In this document: piece by piece, positions 8,906 to 18,191 of the stretch | How positions within the stretch are numbered: position 1 is the stretch's first letter | How the letters are laid out: every line of letters begins with the position of its first letter | Assembly: GCA_030583865.1 (NCBI GenBank) | Contig: CP129479.1 | Span: 2,194,819 to 2,258,818, forward strand | Length of the DNA stretch: 64,000 nucleotides | Origin: Thermodesulfobacteriota bacterium | GTDB taxonomy: Bacteria > Desulfobacterota > GWC2-55-46 | Direction of reading: 5' to 3' | Notes under the pieces: model-generated | What the model was told of the DNA's origin: nothing | What the model saw: only the letters and a program-made list of their open reading frames with translations | The model's database searches: none | Made by a program: the position numbers and the translations under genes

Positions 8906-11541
8906 CCTGGCCTCCCGTCGACCGTCCTCAGGAATGCCTTGACCACCTCCGGGTCGAACTGCGTGCCCGAGCACCTCTTAAGCTCCCGCAGGATGTTCTC
9001 GATGGGCAGGCCCTTCCTGTATGGCCTGTCGGCGCTCATGGCGTCCACGGTGTCCGCAACTGCCAGTATCCGCGCCATGAGCGGTATCTCGCCGCCCTTG
9101 AAGCCCCCGGGATAACCCGATCCGTCGTATGACTCGTGATGGTGCATTATGGCAGGAACTATCCTTTTCATCTGCCTTATGGGCGAGAGTATGTCCGCGC
9201 CCTTCTGCGGGTGCCTCCTTATGATGGCTATCTCCTCGTCGGTGAGCCTGCCGGGCTTGTCCAGTATGGACTCGTAGGTCCCGAGCTTACCTATGTCATG
9301 GAGGAGCCCCGCAAGCTCCATGTCCTTGAGCTCCTCCGCCGAGAAGGACATCTCGCGCGCTATTTCCATCGCGTATTTCGTGACCCTGTCCGAGTGCCCC
9401 TTTGTCCAGGAGCTCTTGGCGTCGATCGCCTCGGAAAGGGTCTTCACTATGCCGAGGAAAAGCTCGCTCAAGTCGCTTACCAGCCGCGCGTTCTCGAGGG
9501 CCACCCCTATCTGGGAGGCGAGCTTCTCCATGACCGACAGGTCGTCGGAGGTGAAGGCGGCCTTCCTCCTGGCCCCGACCGTAAGCACCCCGACCACCTC
9601 TCCCTTTATCGCGAGCGGGACCCTTAGGTGCGAAAGGAAACCGTCCTTGAACAAGGCCTCCTCGAGGCGCAGCCGGACGGATTCGGCTATATCAGGCACG
9701 AACTGCGGCCTGCCGGCGCTCAATATATCGGTCGTGGTCGTGTCCGAAAACGTGATGAGGCTCCCCTTCTCGAGGGATATTCCGAAGCCCGCCTCGTATA
9801 CGAACCCGCCTTTTTCCCTGTCGACGAGGGCCACGGTGGCCCGGTCGCAGGAGATTATCTTCGAGACCATCCTGGCGGCTATCTCGAGTATCTCGTTGGG
9901 CTCGAGGGTGGAGAGGATGGACTTGTCTATCTCGTGCATGATGCCTATGGTCTCGACCTTCCTTGACAGGTCGAGCGCCCTGTTTATAGAGTCCTGGTAG
10001 AGCTTGGCCTCGTCCAGCGCGGTCGAGACCTGGTAGGATATGCCGCCGAGCACATCCTTGTCCCTCCTTGTAAGTCCCCCGCTGTACTTGCCCGGCGGGC
10101 AGGTATAAAGGCAGAGGAGCACGCCCAGCCATTCGCTTTTACGGACAAGTGGCAGGATTATCGCGGCCTCGGCGCCGCCCGTCCATTCAAGCGCCTCTTT
10201 CCCGCTGCCGCCCCCCTCGAAGACCTCGATGCCCGGGCCGGACTCCATTGCATTCATGATGAACGGCAGGTCGGGCTTAAGGGGGTTTATCCTGAAGAGG
10301 GGGGCCAGGTCGGCCGGGAGCCCCTTCTGGGTCGATGGCTCGAAGACGCCCTTTTCCCTGTCCCAGAGGTACGAAATGCAGCAATCCGCCTCCATTATGG
10401 ATCGAAGGCTCTCGACCACGTGCCCCATGAGCTTGTCTATGTCCGTCGTGTGCTCGGTGGCAAAGGCTATGGCGAGGAGGTGCCTCGTTATCTCCATCTC
10501 CTCTTTCATCCTCTGCGAGGTCTCCTTGAGCTCGCTGAATAGCTTCGCGTTCCTGATGCAGAGGGCCGCGTGGTTCGCAAGGGTCTGGAGGAACGGGACC
10601 TCGTTTTGCGGGAATTCTTCCTTTTCGGAGCAGATGGTAAGAACGGCGATGGGTTTCCCGGCCTCGGTTATGGGGAAAGAGGCCGCGGACCCCGGCCCTG
10701 GTTCCGTACCGTCCGGGACGGCCTTCCACGGGGCCGGGACAACGTTCTGGATCTCCGGGACCCCGCTCCTTACTGCACTCGACGAGAGCCCCTCGGCGTA
10801 CTGCAGATGACCGGAAGGGCCCGATGCGGCCTCGGTTACCGATGGCGGGCGCCCCTCGGAAGCCGTTGCGAGCGTCCTGGACAGTATCTCTCCGGTATCC
10901 GGGTCGAGGAGCCCCACCCAGGCGATGCTGAAGCCGAAACTTACGGCCGTGCCGCATATCCTCTTGAGCCTGAACGCGAGGTCGAGGCTCCCCATGACGT
11001 CCTGCGAGAGCTCGTATACGAGCCGTTCCCTTTCGGTCCTCCTCTTCTCCTCCGTTATGTCCCTGAATATCTGGATGGCCGTGGGCTCGTCCTTTTCGAG
11101 CACATAGAAACTCACATCGTAGACCCTGTCAGGGCCCGCAACCCGTATCTCCTCGGTGCAGGCGTGGTGCTCCCCTTTCCCGATCATCTTCCTGCACGCC
11201 TCGAAGGGCCCGGGCATTTTCGGGAAGACCTCGTAGTACCTCCTCCCTATGATCGCGCTGAACGGCATGCCCGCGGCGTCCTGGTAGGCCCTGTTGCACT
11301 TCAAGACCCTCATGTCGGAATCGTGGATGAGAATGGGGTCGAGTATGCTGTCGAAGGTGGTCTCCCATTCCCTCTTGGATTTCATAATGCCCTCGGCGAT
11401 GGCGGTGTTGTCCTCGAGGAGCGAGAGCATCGCGCGGCGCGTGCTTATGAACTCCTTCTCGCGCTCCCTCGCCCTTTCAAGCTCTTTCCTGAGCTTTCCC
11501 AGTTCCGCTGAGGCGCGGCCGCTTGAGGCGGGTCTATTCAA
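8887..11541 (-). CDS. PAS-GAF-GAF-GAF-HD-GYP protein, predicted c-di-GMP phosphodiesterase
   Basis: 884 residues. In order: an N-terminal coiled coil, a PAS domain (about 60-165), three GAF-like domains (about 175-340, 355-515, 540-690) and a C-terminal HD-GYP domain (about 700-875) with HSDRV, LLHDIGKLG, HHHESYDGSGYPGG and ADTVDAMSADRPYR. The HD metal ligands and GYP loop are intact, so hydrolysis of cyclic di-GMP is expected. No membrane segment is evident, so it should sense cytoplasmic signals. The start is a TTG at 11541, chosen because of the GGAGGAG sequence about 10 bp upstream. Confidence 0.9.
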   Translation of the reverse strand: MNRPASSGRASAELGKLRKELERAREREKEFISTRRAMLSLLEDNTAIAEGIMKSKREWETTFDSILDPILIHDSDMRVLKCNRAYQDAAGMPFSAIIGRRYYEVFPKMPGPFEACRKMIGKGEHHACTEEIRVAGPDRVYDVSFYVLEKDEPTAIQIFRDITEEKRRTERERLVYELSQDVMGSLDLAFRLKRICGTAVSFGFSIAWVGLLDPDTGEILSRTLATASEGRPPSVTEAASGPSGHLQYAEGLSSSAVRSGVPEIQNVVPAPWKAVPDGTEPGPGSAASFPITEAGKPIAVLTICSEKEEFPQNEVPFLQTLANHAALCIRNAKLFSELKETSQRMKEEMEITRHLLAIAFATEHTTDIDKLMGHVVESLRSIMEADCCISYLWDREKGVFEPSTQKGLPADLAPLFRINPLKPDLPFIMNAMESGPGIEVFEGGGSGKEALEWTGGAEAAIILPLVRKSEWLGVLLCLYTCPPGKYSGGLTRRDKDVLGGISYQVSTALDEAKLYQDSINRALDLSRKVETIGIMHEIDKSILSTLEPNEILEIAARMVSKIISCDRATVALVDREKGGFVYEAGFGISLEKGSLITFSDTTTTDILSAGRPQFVPDIAESVRLRLEEALFKDGFLSHLRVPLAIKGEVVGVLTVGARRKAAFTSDDLSVMEKLASQIGVALENARLVSDLSELFLGIVKTLSEAIDAKSSWTKGHSDRVTKYAMEIAREMSFSAEELKDMELAGLLHDIGKLGTYESILDKPGRLTDEEIAIIRRHPQKGADILSPIRQMKRIVPAIMHHHESYDGSGYPGGFKGGEIPLMARILAVADTVDAMSADRPYRKGLPIENILRELKRCSGTQFDPEVVKAFLRTVDGRPGHLTRV

Positions 11542-11685
11542 GAGGTCTTCTCCTCCGGGCGGCCCCTTTTGGCCAAGGGGCCGCCGAATCTCCCTGGAGG
11601 ACGGGATGCGGGTTTCAGGTTGAAGGGAGAACTAATATGAAAGTGAGCGCGAGGTGAATGGCGGGATGGGTGCCGGAATCCGGAC

Positions 11686-12342
11686 TTATGCGGAAGCGAT
11701 CTCTTTTTTCATCTGCGCTATCGTCTTCGCGTAATCGGGGGTTGAGAAGACACCCGAGCCCGAGACGAAGACGTCGGCCCCGGCGGCCGCCACGGTACGG
11801 ATGTTCCCGGCCTTTATGCCGCCGTCCACTTCGAGCTCTATTTTCCTGCCCGTGGACTCTATCATTGCGCGGACCGTCTTTATCTTGCCGAGTGTCGCGG
11901 GTATGAAGTCCTGGCCGCTGAACCCCGGGTTCACGGACATGACGAGGACTAGGTCCACGTCCCCGATTATCGCTTCGAGGGACGACGCCGGGGTGCCGGG
12001 GTTTATCGAAACGCCCGCCCTGAGCCCGTGCCCCTTTATGGCCTGCACCGCTTTGTGGAGGTGGGTGGCGGCCTCGACGTGGACGGTTATGATGGAGCTT
12101 CCGGCCCTGGCGAAATCGTCTATATACCTTTCCGGCTCCTCTATCATGAGGTGCACGTCAAGCGGGAGCTTAGTCCCCCTCCTTATGGCCTCGACGACGA
12201 AAGGCCCTATGGTGATGTTGGGGACGAACCGCCCGTCCATTACGTCCACATGGACGTAATCGGCGCCTCCGTCCTCAAGGGCCTTGAGTTCCTGGCCGAG
12301 CCTGGTGAAGTCGGCCGAGAGTATCGAGGGGGAAATCTTCAT
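11686..12342 (-). CDS. rpe: Ribulose-phosphate 3-epimerase
   Basis: 218 residues, the full length for this TIM-barrel enzyme, which interconverts ribulose 5-phosphate and xylulose 5-phosphate in the pentose phosphate pathway. Signatures: SILSADFTRLG, the metal-binding HVDVMDGRFVPN with catalytic Asp, DVHLMIEEPE, VMSVNPGFSGQ and LEVDGGI. It lies between the nrdJ-like gene (about 100 bp upstream on the same strand) and the HD-GYP gene. No separate promoter is evident. Confidence 0.96.
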   Translation of the reverse strand: MKISPSILSADFTRLGQELKALEDGGADYVHVDVMDGRFVPNITIGPFVVEAIRRGTKLPLDVHLMIEEPERYIDDFARAGSSIITVHVEAATHLHKAVQAIKGHGLRAGVSINPGTPASSLEAIIGDVDLVLVMSVNPGFSGQDFIPATLGKIKTVRAMIESTGRKIELEVDGGIKAGNIRTVAAAGADVFVSGSGVFSTPDYAKTIAQMKKEIASA

Positions 12343-12444
12343 TTTTACCGTCCAATCACGTGGGAGTATGGGTCGCGGGATGCGGAGCTAAGCGCCTCGT
12401 CCCAATTTCTTATCAGAATCGAGGAGCTTTGTCCACCCGTACTT

Positions 12445-14175
12445 TCAGCAATAGAGGGGGCTTTTGCAGGTCAGCACCTGCTCTGCCCTGGTCCCCGACC
12501 TGTAGACGGTAACGCCCTTGCAGCCGAGGCTCCATGCGGCGAGGTAGGCGGCCCTCACGTCCTCGACAGAGGCGTCAGGCGGAAGGTTTATGGTCTTTGA
12601 AACCGCGTTGTCGGTATATTCCTGGAAGGCGGCCTGCATCTTTATATGCGCCTCGGGCGGCAGCTCATAGGCGGCCACGAATATATCCCTTATCCGCTCC
12701 GGCACCTCGTCCCTGTCCCTCAAATCGCCTCCCCTGGCCACGTGCTCGATGAGGCTCTCGTTATGGAACCCCTCTTCCTTCGCGACCTCGGCGACGAGCG
12801 GGTTCACCTCGGGTATCTCGACTCCGTTCAAGACCTGCCTTATATAGCTGAGTGAGAAGAAAGGCTCGATACCCGAGGAGCAGGCGGCTATGATGCTGAG
12901 CGTCCCTGTGGGCGCTATGGTCGTAACCGTCGCGTTCCTTACGGGAGCGGCCCCCGGCTTGTCAAAGACGCTCCCCATTATATTGGGGAAGGGGCCCCTT
13001 TCACGGGCAAGGGCCCTGGAAGCCTCCCACGCCCTCTCGCTTATGAACCGCATGAGCCTGCGCGCGAACGCGATGCTTTCGTCGCTGCCGTACCGGAGCC
13101 GGAGGCGGACGAGGAGGTCGGCAAAGCCCATGACGCCGAGGCCGACTTTCCTATTTCCCTTGGCCATCGCGTCTATCTCGCTCGTGGGGTACTTGCTCAT
13201 CTCTATGACGTCGTCGAGGAAGCGGACGGAGAGGTCCACCGTATTTTGAAGCTTCTCCCAATCAAGGGCCCATGCGCCGCGCTCATCCTTCACCATCTTC
13301 CCGAGGTTTATGGAGCCCAGGTTGCACGGCTCATAGGGCAGAAGAGGCTGCTCGCCGCAGGGGTTCGTAGCCTCGAATGGGCCGAGGCGCGGGGTCGGGT
13401 TCATCCTGTTTATGCGGTCTATGAAGAGGACCCCTGGCTCGCCGCTCCTCCAGGCGCTCCTCGCTATGAGGCCGAAGACCTCGCTTGCGGAGAGCTTCCC
13501 GGCAGGCGCGCCGGTCCTCGGGTTCACGAGCTCGTATGAGCCGCCCTCATCGAGGGCGCGCATGAAAAGGTCGGTGACCGCGACAGAGAGGTTGAAGTTC
13601 CTGAACTCGGCGGGGTCTTCCTTTACGGTTATGAACTGTATTACGTCCGGGTGGTCCACGCGGAGCACCCCCATGTTCGCGCCCCTTCGCGTGCCGCCCT
13701 GCTTTATCGCCTCGGTCGCTGCGTTAAAGACCCTCATGAACGAGACCGGCCCGCTCGCGGCGCCTCCGGTAGAGCTTACGATGTCGTCCGCCGGGCGGAG
13801 CCTTGAGAACGAAAACCCGGTGCCGCCGCCGGACTGGTGTATGAGCGCGGTATTCTTTACCGCCTTGAATATTGATTCGAGGGAGTCGTCGACAGGGATG
13901 ACGAAGCAGGCCGCGAGCTGCTGGAGCCTTCTCCCGGCGTTCATGAGGGTCGGGGAGTTCGGAAGGAATTCGAGCCGGGACATGAGGCCGTAGAAGGCCT
14001 CCCCGTAGCTGGAGGCGTCCCCGGGCCTCCCGAATAGGGCCTCGGCCTGCGCAATATTTTCGGCCACGCGCCTGAACATCCCTTCAGGGCTTTCGACCAC
14101 GCGGCCTGATTCGTCTTTCTTGAGATAGCGCTTCTCAAGGACGGTCATTGCGCCGGGCGAAAGCCGGAGGGCCAT
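12445..14175 (-). CDS. nrdJ: Short class II (cobalamin-dependent) ribonucleotide reductase
   Basis: 576 residues from the ATG at 14175, which has GAGGTG upstream (a GTG at 14184 is possible). It reduces ribonucleotides with an adenosylcobalamin-derived thiyl radical. Present are LEFLPNSPTLMNAGR, HQSGGGTGFSFSRLRP, GTRRGANMGVLRVDHPD and ATNPCGEQPLLPYEPCNLGSIN, which contains the NPCGE catalytic Cys-Glu; cysteines for the active-site redox pair are also visible. Unlike the 792-residue paralogue at 48211 it stops after GVTVYRSGTRAEQVL and ends in CKSPLYC, with no TSCPD-like domain or zinc ribbon. The terminal cysteine pair may take over re-reduction. No NrdR box is seen upstream. Confidence 0.9.
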   Translation of the reverse strand: MALRLSPGAMTVLEKRYLKKDESGRVVESPEGMFRRVAENIAQAEALFGRPGDASSYGEAFYGLMSRLEFLPNSPTLMNAGRRLQQLAACFVIPVDDSLESIFKAVKNTALIHQSGGGTGFSFSRLRPADDIVSSTGGAASGPVSFMRVFNAATEAIKQGGTRRGANMGVLRVDHPDVIQFITVKEDPAEFRNFNLSVAVTDLFMRALDEGGSYELVNPRTGAPAGKLSASEVFGLIARSAWRSGEPGVLFIDRINRMNPTPRLGPFEATNPCGEQPLLPYEPCNLGSINLGKMVKDERGAWALDWEKLQNTVDLSVRFLDDVIEMSKYPTSEIDAMAKGNRKVGLGVMGFADLLVRLRLRYGSDESIAFARRLMRFISERAWEASRALARERGPFPNIMGSVFDKPGAAPVRNATVTTIAPTGTLSIIAACSSGIEPFFSLSYIRQVLNGVEIPEVNPLVAEVAKEEGFHNESLIEHVARGGDLRDRDEVPERIRDIFVAAYELPPEAHIKMQAAFQEYTDNAVSKTINLPPDASVEDVRAAYLAAWSLGCKGVTVYRSGTRAEQVLTCKSPLYC

Positions 14176-14240
14176 CAGGCACACCTCACAAGGATGATTT
14201 TACATGTTTTTAACTTATCAGGCTTTTTAAAGGCTATGAA

Positions 14241-14382
14241 GGCAACCTCTAAAAATTCGAGATTTTTCCCGCAATCAAGGAAGGCCGGGAATAAAAAGCG
14301 GAGCATATATGATAATATGTGAGCATTTTTATTCCCGTAACTACACAGAGTCCGGGGAAAAGACCAATTTTCAGATGTTGCC
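14241..14382. repeat. Palindromic repeat family A, copy A2
   Basis: A ~142-bp imperfect palindrome starting ggcaacctctaaaaattc and ending atgttgcc, with the conserved apical gcggagcatatat...atatgtgagc. It lies in the gap between the tlpA-like gene and nrdJ, about 70 bp past the tlpA-like stop codon. Confidence 0.9.
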
Positions 14383-14450
14383 TGAATAGATTTTAACAGT
14401 GAAGGAAATGAGGCGCAACCGGGCCGGGGAAAACCGGTGGCCGGCTACCC

Positions 14451-15002
14451 CTAAAGATGGCCCTGGATAAGGTCGGAGAGTGTTTTCTGCGTCACCATGC
14501 CGTTAAAGACCTGGAGGACCGTGCCGTCCCTCCCTATGACGTAGGTCATGGGTATGAAGCCTATCTTGTAATCGGAGATTATCCGCCTGTCGGAATCGAT
14601 GCCCGCCGGGAAGGTGACATTGTACCTCTTTATGAACTCACGCGCGTTTGTCTCAGTGTCGTCGACCGCGATGGCCACGAACTCGACGCCGCTGCCCTTG
14701 AACTCGGCCCAGGTCCGCTCAAGCTCAGGGGCCTCCATCCTGCACGGCCCGCACCAGCTCGCGAAGAAATTGACGACCACGAGCTTGCCCTTTAGATCAT
14801 CAAGCCCAAGCTCCCTGCCGTCGAACCCCATTATCTTGAAAGGTATCGCCTTCTGGGGGGCAGCCTCACGGGCGGCATTGGATTTCTCTTCCGTCTTCGG
14901 CCTGTCCTCGACTTTGCCGCAGCCCCAGAGGCCGACAACGAAGGATAAGAGGACTACCGCTATATTGAGCACATGGCCGCGCGGGCCTGCATTAGTTCCC
15001 AT
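14451..15002 (-). CDS. TlpA/ResA-like thiol-disulfide oxidoreductase, lipoprotein
   Basis: 183 residues from the ATG at 15002, chosen because GGAAGG stands upstream and the N terminus then reads as a lipoprotein signal ending at a lipobox (LWGC). The thioredoxin-like domain has FFASWCGPCRMEAPELERTW with the CGPC redox site and the cis-Pro loop FIPMTYVI. Such periplasm-facing proteins reduce disulfides, for example during cytochrome c maturation, but the substrate here is not indicated. trxA lies just upstream on the same strand behind its own terminator. Confidence 0.88.
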   Translation of the reverse strand: MGTNAGPRGHVLNIAVVLLSFVVGLWGCGKVEDRPKTEEKSNAAREAAPQKAIPFKIMGFDGRELGLDDLKGKLVVVNFFASWCGPCRMEAPELERTWAEFKGSGVEFVAIAVDDTETNAREFIKRYNVTFPAGIDSDRRIISDYKIGFIPMTYVIGRDGTVLQVFNGMVTQKTLSDLIQGHL

Positions 15003-15060
15003 CTCAGTGTACCTTCCGGCTTTTTTTGTGATTTTAACCTTATTGGAGGCGCTTTGCAAC

Positions 15061-15095
15061 GGAAAGCAAAAGAGGCAGGCCTTTCGGCCTGCCTC
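15061..15095 (-). terminator. Intrinsic terminator of trxA
   Basis: A 10-bp stem gaggcaggcc / ggcctgcctc with a 4-nt loop (15072-15095), followed on the minus strand by ttttgctttcc. It lies about 90 bp past the trxA stop. Confidence 0.85.
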
Positions 15096-15140
15096 CGGAT
15101 ACCAGACATATTTTGGATAAATCCAGGATTTTCCCAGCTT

Positions 15141-15180
15141 TTCCCGTAACTATGCAGAGTCCGAGGAAAAGATCAATTTT
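15141..15180. repeat. Fragment of repeat family A
   Basis: Forty bases match the right third of family A (cccgtaactatgcagagtcc and gaggaaaagatcaatttt) without the other arm. It lies 8 bp past the trxA stop codon, so it is also at a gene 3' end. Confidence 0.75.
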
Positions 15181-15187
15181 AACTGTA

Positions 15188-15514
15188 TCAAAGCGCCTTT
15201 TCGATGAGCTCTTTTACCTGGTCTTTCGGCACCGCTCCGACAAGCTGGTCAACGACCTTCCCGTCCTTGAAGAGTATCAGGGTAGGTATGCCCCTTACGC
15301 CATACCTGCCCGGGGTGGATGGGTTATCGTCCACGTTCATCTTAGCCACCCTCACCTTGCCGGAATAGGCCGCGGCCATCTCGTCGACGATGGGGGCGAT
15401 AGCCTTGCACGGGGCGCACCAGCTCGCCCAGAAGTCCACCAGGGCCGGGATTTCGGATTTCAGCACCATGGACTCAAAATTGGAATCTGATACGTTTATC
15501 GTGTTCTCGCCCAT
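15188..15514 (-). CDS. trxA: Thioredoxin
   Basis: 108 residues, the standard thioredoxin length. The active site reads WASWCAPCKAIAP, so the usual CGPC is CAPC. The cis-Pro loop (RGIPTLILF) and the GAVPKDQVKELI C-terminal helix are normal. It reduces cytoplasmic disulfides with NADPH via thioredoxin reductase. A strong ribosome site (aggag) precedes the ATG; a near-consensus promoter lies upstream and an intrinsic terminator downstream, so it is a single-gene unit. Confidence 0.95.
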   Translation of the reverse strand: MGENTINVSDSNFESMVLKSEIPALVDFWASWCAPCKAIAPIVDEMAAAYSGKVRVAKMNVDDNPSTPGRYGVRGIPTLILFKDGKVVDQLVGAVPKDQVKELIEKAL

Positions 15515-15598
15515 CTACGGCTCCTTTCAAGGCTATTATGCAGAAAAGCGGCTTTCCAAAGAGAAAATGGAAGATTCCGGGCAATTCAATACTGTATG

Positions 15599-15627
15599 AA
15601 TATAATTCAACTACCCTGGTGTGTCAA
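15599..15627 (-). promoter_or_regulatory. Promoter of trxA
   Basis: Minus strand: TTGACA at 15627-15622, a 17-bp spacer, and TATATT at 15604-15599. The start would be near 15592, giving a leader of about 78 nt. Confidence 0.75.
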
Positions 15628-15741
15628 CTTATTTGTCCGAAGCCCGATAGCATCGTTTAAACCGGGTCAGAAAGGCCGAAGGCGGCCCTGCATAAAAGCG
15701 TATCGGGCTCAATAGCCGGTCGGGCCGGGACCTCTTTTGAC

Positions 15742-15771
15742 TTGACACAAGGGCGCCTTTCCTGGAAAATA
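15742..15771 (+). promoter_or_regulatory. Possible promoter of the 97-residue protein gene
   Basis: TTGACA at 15742-15747, 18 bp, then AAAATA at 15766-15771. The ATG at 15780 is only 9 bp beyond the -10 and has no Shine-Dalgarno sequence, so the message may be leaderless. Confidence 0.4.
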
Positions 15772-15779
15772 TACCGGCA

Positions 15780-16073
15780 ATGAAGGACGAAGCACTACTC
15801 CAGGCACTCGAAGAAGCAGCCGAACGGCTCTCGATAAAGCTCTCGTATGAAGACCTCCGGAAAGGCGAAGTCACCGCCCGTGGCGGCATCTTCCAGCTCC
15901 GGGGCGAGACGCGGATAATCGTACACAGGGGCCTTCCCGTGAAGGACAGGGCCGAAGTGTTGATCGATATCCTCTCGGGGGTGGATACGTCCTCAATACA
16001 CCTTGCGCCCGGAGTGCGGGAAAGGCTTGAAAAAGCAAGGGAAAGGGCCATCCCCAGGGCTGCCGAGGCCTGA
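15780..16073 (+). CDS. Small conserved-type protein of unknown function
   Basis: 97 residues with a charged N-terminal helix (LLQALEEAAERLSIKLSYED), a short beta region (GGIFQLRGETRIIVHRGLP) and a C-terminal helix. The pattern suggests a small soluble alpha/beta protein. I do not recognise a named family with certainty; similar short proteins are common in deltaproteobacterial genomes. It is set apart from its neighbours by gaps of about 265 and 390 bp and has its own possible promoter. It is preferred over the longer antisense frame because that frame is rich in Ser/Arg and has no motif. Confidence 0.6.
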   Translation: MKDEALLQALEEAAERLSIKLSYEDLRKGEVTARGGIFQLRGETRIIVHRGLPVKDRAEVLIDILSGVDTSSIHLAPGVRERLEKARERAIPRAAEA

Positions 16074-16281
16074 TCAGGCCCGGCATGAGCACATGCTCTA
16101 ACCCGGGTCTTTAATTGCTTCTGGAGACTCCTTAAAACCGCATACCCCCAGTTCACGCTCCCGGCTCTAACCAGCGCTCCCGATACTCTTCCAATTGATT
16201 CCGGCTCGTTTCCGGCCTTAAACAAATGCCGGTGTTTATCTGCATTGCCGCCAACAGGCTTTTCTTATCTTCTTTCTTGGA
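16074..16281. other. Non-coding stretch upstream of the TPR gene
   Basis: First part of a ~390-bp gap without a gene I can support. Nothing beyond weak inverted repeats was seen here; the rest of the gap carries the promoter at 16282. Confidence 0.5.
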
Positions 16282-16311
16282 TTGACTCCTGGATATTGCG
16301 GATGGTATCAT
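16282..16311 (+). promoter_or_regulatory. Likely promoter of the TPR-lipoprotein pair
   Basis: TTGACT at 16282-16287, an 18-bp spacer and TATCAT at 16306-16311, about 150 bp ahead of the TPR gene start. Confidence 0.55.
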
Positions 16312-16460
16312 AGGAAGCGGCAGATTTTTGGCCGGAAAAACCCCGGAGATTACGGGGCCCCAATGGAACCAGGCTCCGCCGCCAATGGACCGCGGCACCA
16401 GTCAGGCCTGAAGCGAAGCGCGATTGAGCGCATCTTCGAGGCCGGTTCGGAGGAATAGTC

Positions 16461-18191
16461 GTGAAAGAATCCACCTATTTCAGAAAACTGGTAGTGCCCG
16501 CGCTTGCGGCGCTCCTTCTTGTGCCTTCCTTTGCCGCCAAATCGCACGCCAAGGACAACAAAAGCGCCAAGGTCAGCCTGAAAAAATCCGGAAAGGCGGG
16601 CGACTCCTATTACTACTACATGGCCGCGCAGATGCTCAGGAATAGCGGCGACCTCGCCGGCGCAATAGACCTCTACAAGCGCTCCGTCTCCCTGAACCCT
16701 GGTTCCGCGGTACTGCATTCCGAGCTGGGGAGCCTCTATATAGGCTCCGGAGACGTGCAGTCCGCGAAAAAACACCTCGAAACCGCGATAGAGAAGGACC
16801 CCGGGTACGCGCCCCCGTACGCGCTGCTTGCGGAGATACACTCCTTCCAGAAGGACCTGGCGGGAGCCGCCAGGAACTACGAGAAAGCCATCGAGCTCGA
16901 CCCCTCCGACAGCAAGAGCTACCTGATGCTCGGCTCCATGCATTCCAAATCGAAGGAATACGATAAGGCCGAGGCGGTCCTGAAGAAGCTCCTTTCCGTC
17001 AAGCCGGACTCCGCGATGGCGTATTACTACCTCGCCAAGAACGAGTTCGACAGGGCTGACTACGGCAAGGCCGCCGAGTATTACCAGGGCGCCCTCAACC
17101 TCAACTCGCGCTTCGGGACCGTTTACTTCGAGCTCGGGGTCACCTTCGAGCTTGCCAAGCAGTTCGACAAGGCTATCGAGATATATTCGCAGGGCGTGCT
17201 CCTCATGCCCAACGATACCGGCATGGTAAACCGTCTTAGCACGCTCTACATCCAGCAGAACAGGCTCGATGAGGCGCTGGAGCAGCTCAGGAAGCTCGAG
17301 AACAGGGACGAGACGCGCCTGGACGCGATGGTCAGGACCGGGCTCATCTACTTCGAGAAAAAGAGGTTCGACGACGCCATCGCGAAGTTCAACGACATAC
17401 TCTCCATAAACCCCGAGCTCCACAGGGTCCGCTACTACCTCGGGACCACATACGAGGAGAAGGGGGACCTCGCCAACGCGGCGGCAGAGTTCGTAAAGAT
17501 ACCGGAGAAGGACACGAGCTTCATCGACTCTAAGATACACCTGGCGTACATATACGAGCGCCAGGGAAGGCTCGACAGCACAATAAAGGAGCTGAACGAG
17601 GCCATAAAGGCCCGTGGCGAGAGCGTTGAGCTTCTTAAGCTCCTCGCCACCATATACCGCGACGCCAAGAGGCACACCGAATCGATAGATACGCTCGAAG
17701 TGGCCGTGAAGCTCAAGCCCGATGACCCGGACCTCCTGTTCCTCCTCGGTGTCCTCTACGACGAGGCCAAGGTCGATGACAAGTTCATCCCCACCATGTA
17801 CAGGGTGATCGAGCTTGACCCCAGGCACGCCAACGCCCTTAACTATATCGGCTACACCTACGCCGAGAGGGGCATCGAGCTCGACAAGGCCGAGGAGCTC
17901 ATAAAGAGGGCTTTGGAGGTATCGCCCGAGAGCGGCCACATACTCGACAGCCTCGGCTGGGTCTATTTCAAGAAAGGCGAGATAGACAAGGCCATCGCCG
18001 AGCTCGAAAAGGCCCTTAAGCTCCTTCCAGACGACCCGGTCGTGATAGAGCACCTCGGTGACGCGTATGCGAGCAGGGACACGGAGAGGGCGCTTTCTCT
18101 CTTCGAGTCCGCCCTCGGCAAAGACCCGGAAAACCAGGGGCTGAGGGAGAAAATAGACCGCCTCAGGAAAGAAATGAAGGCCGCCAAGTGA
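16461..18191 (+). CDS. Exported TPR-repeat protein
   Basis: 576 residues. An N-terminal signal peptide (VVPALAALLLVPSFAAKSHA) is followed by an almost unbroken series of tetratricopeptide repeats from about residue 45 to the end, about 13-15 units with the usual A/G/Y/A/P spacing (for example YYLAKNEFDRADYGKAAEYY). TPR arrays act as scaffolds. The GTG at 16461 has GGAGG upstream. Its stop overlaps the GTG start of the lipoprotein gene, so the pair is translationally coupled and likely works together at the outer membrane (inference). Confidence 0.88.
   Translation: MKESTYFRKLVVPALAALLLVPSFAAKSHAKDNKSAKVSLKKSGKAGDSYYYYMAAQMLRNSGDLAGAIDLYKRSVSLNPGSAVLHSELGSLYIGSGDVQSAKKHLETAIEKDPGYAPPYALLAEIHSFQKDLAGAARNYEKAIELDPSDSKSYLMLGSMHSKSKEYDKAEAVLKKLLSVKPDSAMAYYYLAKNEFDRADYGKAAEYYQGALNLNSRFGTVYFELGVTFELAKQFDKAIEIYSQGVLLMPNDTGMVNRLSTLYIQQNRLDEALEQLRKLENRDETRLDAMVRTGLIYFEKKRFDDAIAKFNDILSINPELHRVRYYLGTTYEEKGDLANAAAEFVKIPEKDTSFIDSKIHLAYIYERQGRLDSTIKELNEAIKARGESVELLKLLATIYRDAKRHTESIDTLEVAVKLKPDDPDLLFLLGVLYDEAKVDDKFIPTMYRVIELDPRHANALNYIGYTYAERGIELDKAEELIKRALEVSPESGHILDSLGWVYFKKGEIDKAIAELEKALKLLPDDPVVIEHLGDAYASRDTERALSLFESALGKDPENQGLREKIDRLRKEMKAAK

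Noticed and set aside
14185-14240. NrdR box upstream of the short nrdJ
   Set aside because: No ACAATATATTGT-like palindrome is present. The area leads straight into repeat A2.
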